Source: Desulfobacterales bacterium (GTDB lineage Bacteria; Desulfobacterota; Desulfobacteria; Desulfobacterales; Desulfobacteraceae). Taken from it: DNA of 37,731 bases. Made by a program: the position numbers and the translations under genes. This document shows, piece by piece, positions 32,655-37,731 of this stretch. A model generated the notes under the pieces. The model searched no databases. It saw nothing but the letters and a program-made list of their open reading frames with translations, and had not been told where the DNA came from. The stretch is from assembly GCA_022361395.1 (NCBI GenBank), contig JAKSAX010000424.1, forward strand, positions 1-37,731, given 5' to 3'. Position 1 is the first letter of the stretch. Each line of letters opens with the position of its first letter.

Positions 32655-33122
32655 ATGAAAGATTATAATGTTGTCATCATATCCGGATCAGACAGTGATC
32701 TGCCGCATATCAAAAAAATTCAGGAAGAACTGGGCAAATATACCATTGATTCAAATATCAGGATATGTTCCGCCCACAAGCAACCCGTTGCCTGTGAAAA
32801 TATCATCCGCGAATTAAATGAGTCTTCCGTACCGTCAATCATCGTATCCATTGCAGGAGCCACTGATGCTCTGTCCGGTGTGCTGTCCTTCCACAGCGTC
32901 CATCCGGTGATCAGCTGCCCGCCTGACAAAACCAACCATTTTTCCTGCGTTGACAACCCTCCGGGAAGTTCAAACTCCTTAGTCCTGAGGCCGGCGAATG
33001 TGGCAAAACATATTGCACAGATGCTCTGCCTGGTTGACCCGGGCTTCAAAAAAATAATCAGCGAAAAAAATGAACAGAAAATCTCAACCCTGATAAAAGC
33101 AGACAAAGAAAACAGGGGATAA
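32655..33122 (+). CDS. purE: PurE-family phosphoribosylaminoimidazole carboxylase, class II-like
   Basis: A 155-residue PurE-fold protein with GSDSD at 11-15 and SAHKQP at 39-44, where PurE usually has SAHRTP. The second core motif is AGATDALSGVLSF (67-79) followed by PVISCPP (84-90). That ending resembles class II PurE, which carboxylates AIR directly with CO2, rather than the GVP motif of class I N5-CAIR mutase. The G-x-S-N of class II is replaced by GATD. No other purine gene is near. A strong AAGGGGG precedes the start; agmatinase follows 14 bases after the stop. It may be a paralogue with another role. Confidence 0.8.
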   Translation: MKDYNVVIISGSDSDLPHIKKIQEELGKYTIDSNIRICSAHKQPVACENIIRELNESSVPSIIVSIAGATDALSGVLSFHSVHPVISCPPDKTNHFSCVDNPPGSSNSLVLRPANVAKHIAQMLCLVDPGFKKIISEKNEQKISTLIKADKENRG

Positions 33123-33136
33123 CCTAAGGAAAATAT

Positions 33137-34069
33137 ATGAGCTCGCCCCTCTGGAAAGATTCAAAAATATGGGCCGGCCTGAACAGGCCCGGACTGGCCA
33201 TGGAAGAGGCAGACCTGGCCATTTTCGGCATTCCCTATGACGGCAGCGTCAGTTTCAGGTCCGGGGCAGGTCAGGCGCCGGATGCCTTAAGGAACATCAC
33301 CTATACCATTTCCCCCACCACCGAGGATTTTACATCCTTTGCCGGCCTTGCATTAACGGATATGGGAAATATTGAAGGGGAGTCCCGGGAGGAAATCTTT
33401 TCCCGTGCCCGGTCCCTGGCATGCGACCTGGTAAAAAACCAGACCTTTTTCATCATGATCGGCGGGGACCATTCCGTGACCATACCGGTTCTCCAGGGCA
33501 TAGACAGGGCCCTGGACCAGCCCTTCGGGATTATCCACATTGACGCCCACTTTGACCTGTGCGACCACCAGGGCGGAGACCGGCTTTCCCACGGCTCCAC
33601 GGAACGCAGGGCATTGGAACTTGACAATGTCCGGGGGATCGAGGATATCTTCTTTCTGGGTATCCGGTCCATTGAATCCGATGAGCTGGATTTCTTCAAT
33701 ACCCGGCCGGTACAGGTGGTGTCGGCCAAGGAGATTGCCAGGCAGGGCACGGCCCGGGCCCTGGACCGCCTGAAAAAACAGCTGGGGCACCTGGAAAAAA
33801 TCTACCTGACCATTGACATAGACTGCCTGGATCCGGCTTATGCACCGGGGACAGGCACCCCCCAGTTCGGGGGACTGACCGCCAGGCAGCTTCTGGATCT
33901 CCTTGAGGGAATATTTGACCTGCCTGTCATTGGTATGGATATCGTGGAAGTCGCCCCCGGGCTGGACGATTCCCTGGTTTCCGTGTTTGCCGCCCGCAAG
34001 CTGGTGACAGAGGTCTGCGGATTCATCCACCAAAACAAATCGCCCCAGCCGGATATCAAGACCAGTTAA
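33137..34069 (+). CDS. speB: Agmatinase / ureohydrolase
   Basis: A 310-residue member of the arginase superfamily that releases urea from agmatine or a related guanidino compound using two manganese ions. Ligand motifs are GGDHSV (H112), DAHFD (D136, H138, D140) and DIDCLDP (D227, D229), all intact. The SGAGQAPDALR segment fits agmatinase-type proteins. Cytoplasmic. It starts 14 bp after the PurE gene behind AAGGAAA, so the two are cotranscribed. Guanidino-acid hydrolases have the same motifs, so substrate is by best fit. Confidence 0.88.
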   Translation: MSSPLWKDSKIWAGLNRPGLAMEEADLAIFGIPYDGSVSFRSGAGQAPDALRNITYTISPTTEDFTSFAGLALTDMGNIEGESREEIFSRARSLACDLVKNQTFFIMIGGDHSVTIPVLQGIDRALDQPFGIIHIDAHFDLCDHQGGDRLSHGSTERRALELDNVRGIEDIFFLGIRSIESDELDFFNTRPVQVVSAKEIARQGTARALDRLKKQLGHLEKIYLTIDIDCLDPAYAPGTGTPQFGGLTARQLLDLLEGIFDLPVIGMDIVEVAPGLDDSLVSVFAARKLVTEVCGFIHQNKSPQPDIKTS

Positions 34070-34117
34070 ACCTGCGCCACGGGCCTTCCTGATGCCGGAT
34101 TCATTCATACAGACCAT

Positions 34118-34150
34118 GACTGCTGCTGAGGTTCCACTGCAGCAGCAGTC
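34118..34150 (+). terminator. Hairpin after agmatinase
   Basis: GACTGCTGCTG (34118-34128) and CAGCAGCAGTC (34140-34150) form a perfect 11-bp stem with an 11-base loop. No U-tract follows. It marks the end of the purE-speB unit. Confidence 0.6.
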
Positions 34151-34214
34151 TGCCCGGGGAGTATAAGATCAGCCCGCTCCCATACTCTACATACAGAATT
34201 TAGCCTCTTTTTTA

Positions 34215-34243
34215 TTGAACCTGGAGTTGAAATGAGGTAGCAT
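34215..34243 (+). promoter_or_regulatory. Sigma-70-type promoter of the SDR gene
   Basis: TTGAAC (34215-34220) and TAGCAT (34238-34243) are spaced by 17 bases. The transcription start would fall near 34250, inside the palindromic operator. Confidence 0.55.
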
Positions 34244-34249
34244 CCAAAG

Positions 34250-34263
34250 ACTGACCGGTCAGT
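34250..34263. promoter_or_regulatory. TetR-type operator palindrome ACTGACCGGTCAGT
   Basis: A perfect 14-bp palindrome six bases after the -10 box of the SDR promoter. GACCGGTC-centred palindromes are typical of TetR/AcrR-family sites. A bound repressor would cover the start of transcription. No TetR gene is in the window. Confidence 0.6.
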
Positions 34264-34291
34264 GTAATAAATTTAAAACAAGGATCCAACC

Positions 34292-35074
34292 ATGAATTAC
34301 TCTGATAAAACCATTCTCATCACCGGTGCATCCTCAGGTATTGGTGCTGCCACGGCAATTGAACTGGCCAGGTTCAACAACCGGCTCATCATCACTGCAA
34401 GACGGGAGTCCCTGCTGGAAAAAATCGCCGGAGAAATCAGGGCTGCGGGGAGTGAGGCCCTGGCCATCTGCGGGGACGCAACCCTGGAATCCCACGGCAA
34501 AGAAGTGGTGCAGCAGATTATCAAAACCTATGGGGATATTGACATAGCCATACTCAACGTCGGTATCGGCCCCCCGTCAAATACCCTGACAGCCTCCCCG
34601 GATAAGATCAAGTTCTGCCTTGAAGCCAACTATTACAGTTTCGTCCACTTTTTCTGCCCCCTCATTGACCGGATGAAGCAACAATCCCGGCCCTGTATGA
34701 TCGCCCATATGAATTCCCAGGCCACCTGGTTCGGCATCCCCATGCAGGGGGACTATACCGCGGCCAAGGCAGCGGCCCGGATATTTCTGGATACGGCCAG
34801 GATGGAGTTGAGACATTTCGGATACAGGCATATCAGGCTCCAGACGATCCATCCGGGATTTGTGGATACCGAAGCGGTAAGGGACGACGGTATTCCGGCA
34901 CCCAATGAAATCAGCGAGCAGGAAGCGGCCGGATACGTCCTGAAGGGCCTGAAGAAGGAAATGCGGGAGAATATATTTCCCCCTGCAACCAAGTGGGCGA
35001 CAAAATTAGGCAAAATAATTCCCCACCGGATATTGACAAAAATACTGCTCTCCCAGACGCCGAAGGCATATTAG
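34292..35074 (+). CDS. Short-chain dehydrogenase/reductase (SDR)
   Basis: A 260-residue classical SDR with the nucleotide motif TGASSGIG (10-17), TARRESLLEKIAGEIRAAG after strand 2, ILNVGIG in place of NNAG, and the catalytic S...YxxxK as NSQA followed by YTAAKAA. The HPGFVDTEAV segment is also typical. The arginine after strand 2 favours NADP. It ends with a basic tail that may touch the membrane (KILLSQTPKAY). The substrate is unknown; lipid or ketone reduction is usual. The promoter has a palindromic operator, so it is probably induced by a small molecule. Confidence 0.88.
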   Translation: MNYSDKTILITGASSGIGAATAIELARFNNRLIITARRESLLEKIAGEIRAAGSEALAICGDATLESHGKEVVQQIIKTYGDIDIAILNVGIGPPSNTLTASPDKIKFCLEANYYSFVHFFCPLIDRMKQQSRPCMIAHMNSQATWFGIPMQGDYTAAKAAARIFLDTARMELRHFGYRHIRLQTIHPGFVDTEAVRDDGIPAPNEISEQEAAGYVLKGLKKEMRENIFPPATKWATKLGKIIPHRILTKILLSQTPKAY

Positions 35075-35110
35075 GGCAGGATGATACCTCTTCCCTGACT
35101 TTAGGGGATC

Positions 35111-35202
35111 GCGCAAGAATCAGTTCACGTTCTGTTTGCAATTGTCAACAGACTAGGTGAAGTTATTTTTGCGCGGCTCCTTACCAATGTTTCTGTTGAC
35201 AA
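35111..35202. repeat. Long imperfect palindrome upstream of the first B12 riboswitch
   Basis: GCGCAAGAATCAGTTCAC (35111-35128) pairs with GTGAAGTTATTTTTGCGC (35157-35174) at 15 of 18 positions. Nested inside, TCTGTTTGCAA (35131-35141) abuts its near inverse TTGTCAACAGA (35142-35152), and a third copy, TCTGTTGACAA, lies at 35192-35202 where it overlaps the TTGACA of a candidate promoter. It may be an operator array or the terminator of the SDR gene. Confidence 0.5.
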
Positions 35203-35227
35203 CCATCAGTGCAGGGAGTAGTACAAT
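35196..35227 (+). promoter_or_regulatory. Candidate promoter of the adenosyltransferase leader
   Basis: TTGACA at 35196-35201 and TACAAT at 35222-35227 are 20 bases apart, a wide spacing; TAGTAC at 17 bases is a weaker alternative. The riboswitch begins about ten bases later. Confidence 0.4.
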
Positions 35228-35232
35228 AAGTG

Positions 35233-35408
35233 TCCAGGTGCGTGTAAAAGCGCGACAGCAGCCGTTATGGCTGCCCAAGGGAATCCCGTGAAAATCGGGA
35301 ACGGGCCCGCCGCTGTGATCGGAGACGAACGCTGCTTAAAACCACTGGCTGACAGGCCGGGAAGGTGCAGTTGTAAGGATGACCCGAGAGTCAGAAGACC
35401 TGCCTGGG
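35233..35408 (+). ncRNA. Cobalamin riboswitch 1
   Basis: Conserved core elements appear in order: the P1 arm CCAGG (35234), AAGGGAATCCCGTGAAAATC, GGGCCCGCCGCTGTGATCGG, CCACTGGCTGACAGGCCGGG, and GAGTCAGAAGACCTGCCTGG closing P1. This is the classic B12-element. It is followed by a CCCCTG/CAGGGG stem (35420-35440) and then a strong terminator, so cobalamin binding should stop transcription into the adenosyltransferase gene. Confidence 0.95.
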
Positions 35409-35468
35409 AAAACAGATTACCCCTGCGCGGATAACAGGGGAGTTAATGATCTTGGAATATAAAGGGAT

Positions 35469-35510
35469 GCCCCGGATCGATATCGTATCGATCCGGGGCT
35501 TTTTTATTTT
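35469..35510 (+). terminator. Rho-independent terminator of riboswitch 1
   Basis: A 14-bp stem (35469-35482 with 35486-35499; GCCCCGGATCGATA pairs perfectly) with a TCG loop and TTTTTTATTTT behind it. It is the expression platform of the B12 riboswitch. Confidence 0.93.
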
Positions 35511-35540
35511 GGACACATGAATAAAGGGGATAATTCGCTT

Positions 35541-36065
35541 ATGGAAAAAGGCCTGCTGATGGTATTCACCGGAGATGGTAAAGGAAAGACCACGGCTGCC
35601 CTGGGTATGGCAATGCGCAGCGCAGGACACGGGTTCAGGGTCTGTGTGGTTCAATTCATCAAGGGAAGCTGGAAATACGGAGAGCTTGAGGCAGTAAAGC
35701 GGTTTGGAGCGGAAATCGATTTCCGGGTCATGGGAAGGGGATTTACCTTTAAATCCGATGATATTGAAAAGGACAGGGCCCTGGCGCACGAAGCCTGGGA
35801 ATATGCCCAGCTGGCCATGTTCAGCCGGGAGTATCACCTCATCATCCTGGATGAGTTCACCTATCTGCTGAATTACGGCATGGTTGGCCAGACCGAGTTT
35901 TTGGATGTCATGGCCCAGAAGCCGGAAAACCTGCATATCGCCGTGACCGGAAGATCAGCCCCCCACGCCGTCATTAAGGCAGCAGACCTGGTAACGGAAA
36001 TGCGGGAAATAAAACACCCCTTTAAAGAGCAGGGCATCCTGGCTCAAAAAGGCATTGAATTTTAG
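35541..36065 (+). CDS. cobO: Cob(I)alamin adenosyltransferase (CobA/CobO/BtuR type)
   Basis: A 174-residue cytoplasmic enzyme that adenosylates cob(I)alamin or corrinoid intermediates with ATP. It has the P-loop TGDGKGKTTAALGMAMRSAG (residues 10-29), VVQFIKGSWKYGELEAV, and the LIILDEFTYLLNYG Walker B-like segment of the CobA family. The frame begins at 35517, but the ATG there sits next to the terminator without a site; ATG 35541 has AAAGGGGAT upstream and starts MEKGLLMVFTG as family members do. It is under riboswitch 1. Confidence 0.93.
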   Translation: MEKGLLMVFTGDGKGKTTAALGMAMRSAGHGFRVCVVQFIKGSWKYGELEAVKRFGAEIDFRVMGRGFTFKSDDIEKDRALAHEAWEYAQLAMFSREYHLIILDEFTYLLNYGMVGQTEFLDVMAQKPENLHIAVTGRSAPHAVIKAADLVTEMREIKHPFKEQGILAQKGIEF

Positions 36066-36096
36066 GGTTAAACCGAAGACAGCAAAGCAGCAAAGC

Positions 36097-36114
36097 GGGG
36101 GGCGTCAGCCCCCC
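36097..36114. terminator. Shared hairpin between convergent cobalamin genes
   Basis: GGGGGGC (36097-36103), loop GTCA, GCCCCCC (36108-36114). It lies in the 62-bp convergent gap and can serve either strand. There is no long U-tract. Confidence 0.55.
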
Positions 36115-36127
36115 GGCAGGATAATGT

Positions 36128-37114
36128 CTATTTAAGATCGATACCGGCATCTTTTGCCGCATCACCGGCATGCCCGGCAAAGATCCCGGCAAAGTCACGG
36201 TTTTCCCCAAGGCCCTCGGCCCTGACAATCACTTCAAATCCGTTTTTCTCAAGAACGGTTTTCCAGGAATCCTCCTCGTCACCGGCCATATCGTTCATGG
36301 CATGATCTCCCGCAACCACCATGAAGGGTTTAAGAACCACCTTTTTGACGCCGTATAATCTTAAGAACTCCATTACATCTTCAAGTCCGGGAAACCCTTC
36401 CACATTACCGATGGTGGTCACAACACCGGAATAGGTCTTCCGCATTGCTGCAGCAAACTCAAGATACGCCCCTCCGGGAAAATATTCATTTCCGTGTCCC
36501 ATATATACGAGACCGGCTTTTTCCCTGGCTGCCAGCTTCGCATCAGGGGCCATTGCCTTTGCAAGCGCGGCGATATCCTCGGCATAGGGGAATTTCGTAC
36601 CATAGGTGCCCAGGGCAGGCCTGCCAAGGGCAACTTTCCGGAAGGGTTTGTATTTTCCCTTCTTAAAGGTGCCCATGTCCATCAGGGCTTTTACGTAAGT
36701 GTGCAGGTCAAGGAACTCCTCGCCCATGGACACATGGGTGGGCTGAATTACGATATTGTCATAGCCCTCATTCTGCAAATCGGCTATGGTTGCCAGCGGG
36801 GTTTTCACATGAAGGATATCCCTGGGGATTTCAGGGTGGGCTTTGATATAAGCGGGGTCTTTGGCCCTGCGCTGCCATTTTTTACGGATGATATTTGAGG
36901 TAAATGCCATCCGGACTTCAGTCTCCGGGAATTTCTTCTCGATTTCAGCACGGATATTGAGCAGGCTTTTCAGGGCAGGTTCAACACTTGTTCCGAACAT
37001 GGCAAGAACAACCGCGCTTTTGTGTTCAACGTGATAATCACCGCTGGCAAAACTGTTTGGGGCGGAAAACAGCAAACTGATGGCAACCGCGAAAAAAACT
37101 GACTTTAACTTCAT
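36128..37114 (-). CDS. cbiK: Exported anaerobic cobaltochelatase CbiK
   Basis: A 328-residue protein that inserts cobalt (and perhaps iron) into sirohydrochlorin or precorrin. The mature part shows AVVLAMFGTSVEPAL, IVIQPTHVSMGEEF with a metal-ligand histidine, LVYMGHGNEYFPGGAY with the catalytic histidine, and VVAGDHAMNDMAGDEEDSW. An N-terminal signal peptide (about 1-23, ending NSFA) would send it to the periplasm, as in the Desulfovibrio CbiK-P form. That is unusual because corrin synthesis is cytoplasmic. The upstream ATG at 37126 is part of the GGAG site; the ATG at 37114 is the start. Riboswitch 2 controls it. Confidence 0.93.
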   Translation of the reverse strand: MKLKSVFFAVAISLLFSAPNSFASGDYHVEHKSAVVLAMFGTSVEPALKSLLNIRAEIEKKFPETEVRMAFTSNIIRKKWQRRAKDPAYIKAHPEIPRDILHVKTPLATIADLQNEGYDNIVIQPTHVSMGEEFLDLHTYVKALMDMGTFKKGKYKPFRKVALGRPALGTYGTKFPYAEDIAALAKAMAPDAKLAAREKAGLVYMGHGNEYFPGGAYLEFAAAMRKTYSGVVTTIGNVEGFPGLEDVMEFLRLYGVKKVVLKPFMVVAGDHAMNDMAGDEEDSWKTVLEKNGFEVIVRAEGLGENRDFAGIFAGHAGDAAKDAGIDLK

Positions 37115-37141
37115 AAAAAACTCCATTCTTTCACGGCCTGG

Positions 37142-37178
37142 AAAATAAAAATCCAGACCAATTTAAAATTGATCCGGA
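37142..37178 (-). terminator. Rho-independent terminator of riboswitch 2
   Basis: On the minus strand TCCGGATCAATTT pairs with AAATTGGTCTGGA through 11 Watson-Crick and two G-U pairs, and is followed by TTTTTATTTT (37142-37151). It lies between riboswitch 2 and cbiK. Confidence 0.85.
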
Positions 37179-37237
37179 ATATCCCTTTCTTCTCCCAGAT
37201 ATGATATTGTCCGCACCTTGTCCGGAGAATGCGAACG

Positions 37238-37394
37238 ATTTACCAGGCAGGTCTTCTGACTTACGGATCATCCTTGTGCTGCGCCTTCCCGTTAATAACA
37301 GTGGCAGAATGCAGCGCTTGTCCCCGATTACAGCGGCGGGCCCGTTTCCGATTCCAACGGAATTCCCTATTCAGCCTTTCGGCACCAGGTAAAT
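37238..37394 (-). ncRNA. Cobalamin riboswitch 2
   Basis: Read on the minus strand, the P1 arm ATTTACC (37388-37394) pairs with GGTAAAT (37238-37244). Between them are the B12-element blocks GGTGCCGAAAGG, AATAGGGAATTCCG, GGGCCCGCCGCTGTAATCGG, GCCACTG, and AAGTCAGAAGACCTGCC. A terminator follows 60 bases later, so cobalamin should shut off cbiK. Confidence 0.95.
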
Positions 37395-37404
37395 TTGCTC
37401 TTCC

Positions 37405-37433
37405 TTGCTACAAATGAGCCGGCCAAATGTCAA
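37405..37433 (-). promoter_or_regulatory. Sigma-70-type promoter of the cbiK leader
   Basis: On the minus strand TTGACA (37428-37433) and TAGCAA (37405-37410) are 17 bases apart. The -35 box directly abuts the T-tract of the terminator of the upstream gene. Confidence 0.65.
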
Positions 37434-37470
37434 GAAAAAAAGGCCCGCCGGGCAATACCGCCAGCGGGCC
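37434..37470 (-). terminator. Rho-independent terminator of the outer-membrane protein gene
   Basis: On the minus strand GGCCCGC (37464-37470) pairs with GCGGGCC (37442-37448) through a longer GC-rich stem-loop, followed by seven or eight T residues (37434-37441). Confidence 0.85.
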
Positions 37471-37508
37471 CAAATAATCAGGAAAGGTCCTGATGTAAAC
37501 CCAGTACC

Positions 37509-37731
37509 TTAAAATTCAATCTGCCATTTGGCACCGCCGTAGGTGATCTCATCCTGTCCGGATTCATTATAATCCACCACACCGATCTCGGGAACGATAC
37601 TGACGCCTTCGGCCAGGGTTACGGGGGCGCTCAGGTAATAACTGTGCACTTCATCACTGTCATTCACGTACAGGCCGGCGTTGCCGTAGTCCAGGTCCAC
37701 GTATCCGTAACCGATTTCAAGGGAAAGCATA
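37509..37731 (-). CDS. C-terminal end of an outer-membrane beta-barrel protein (cut by window edge)
   Basis: The last 73 or so codons only. They alternate hydrophobic and polar residues with aromatic girdles (LEIGYGYVDLDYGNAGLYV, HSYYLSAPVTLAEGVSIVPE) and end WQIEF with the C-terminal phenylalanine used by the Bam complex. Most likely a porin-like protein. Its start lies beyond the right edge. It is upstream of the cbiK unit on the same strand but has its own terminator, so cobalamin control of it is not implied. Confidence 0.8.
   Translation of the reverse strand, partial: MLSLEIGYGYVDLDYGNAGLYVNDSDEVHSYYLSAPVTLAEGVSIVPEIGVVDYNESGQDEITYGGAKWQIEF

Noticed and set aside
1-37731. tRNA, rRNA, CRISPR or phage genes
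   Set aside because: I saw no cloverleaf, no regular repeat-spacer array and no integrase, capsid or transposase protein.

Overview
The window looks like chromosomal DNA from a strictly anaerobic sulfate-reducing bacterium, most likely in the Desulfobacteraceae (Desulfobacter/Desulfobacula/Desulfotignum type). Pointers are multihaem c-type cytochromes, a menaquinol-linked NrfCD module, FdhD, a MetF-type methylene-tetrahydrofolate reductase, periplasmic-type CbiK, hemerythrin, a rubrerythrin-like protein and many PAS-domain signalling proteins. This assignment comes from gene content and protein style, not from a search.

Layout. 1-3434: the start of a response regulator (minus), then fdhD, a ferritin-like protein and a translationally coupled trmB / spermidine-synthase-like / slyX group. 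3576-5818: a PAS-PAS-LuxR regulator followed by an orphan family-3 solute-binding protein. 5860-10942 (minus): a respiratory operon reading tetrahaem cytochrome -> NrfC-like Fe-S protein -> NrfD-like quinol subunit -> octahaem HAO-like enzyme, then a small periplasmic protein behind a hairpin. 11234-15389: metF, a degenerate HD-GYP protein, a coupled minus-strand M48 protease / Nudix / CheY cassette and a single-domain receiver. 15537-18862: a DUF342 (FapA-type) protein and a second orphan solute-binding protein. 19344-31765: a hybrid kinase, a small protein, an iron(III)-type ABC transporter (minus) and a 1638-residue kinase with an NMT1-type binding domain fused to six PAS domains, GAF, kinase and receiver, followed at once by a small alarmone-hydrolase-like HD protein. 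32069-35074: hemerythrin, a class II-like PurE, agmatinase and an SDR. 35111-37731: two convergent cobalamin units, cob(I)alamin adenosyltransferase and exported cobaltochelatase, each with its own B12 riboswitch and leader terminator, then the end of an outer-membrane protein.

The most notable unexplained structure is a family of about 145-bp non-coding elements (244-390, 15372-15481, 19010-19154) with CAGGG...CCCTG ends. Two copies are flanked by short direct repeats, so they look like a MITE. One insertion replaced the stop codon of a response regulator and added five residues. Other leads are a third-of-a-window theme of solute-binding proteins tied to PAS regulators instead of permeases, a 28-codon leader ORF coupled to hemerythrin, a perfect palindromic operator at the SDR promoter with no regulator gene nearby, and a long palindrome in front of the first B12 riboswitch. 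No tRNA, rRNA, CRISPR array or transposase gene was seen.
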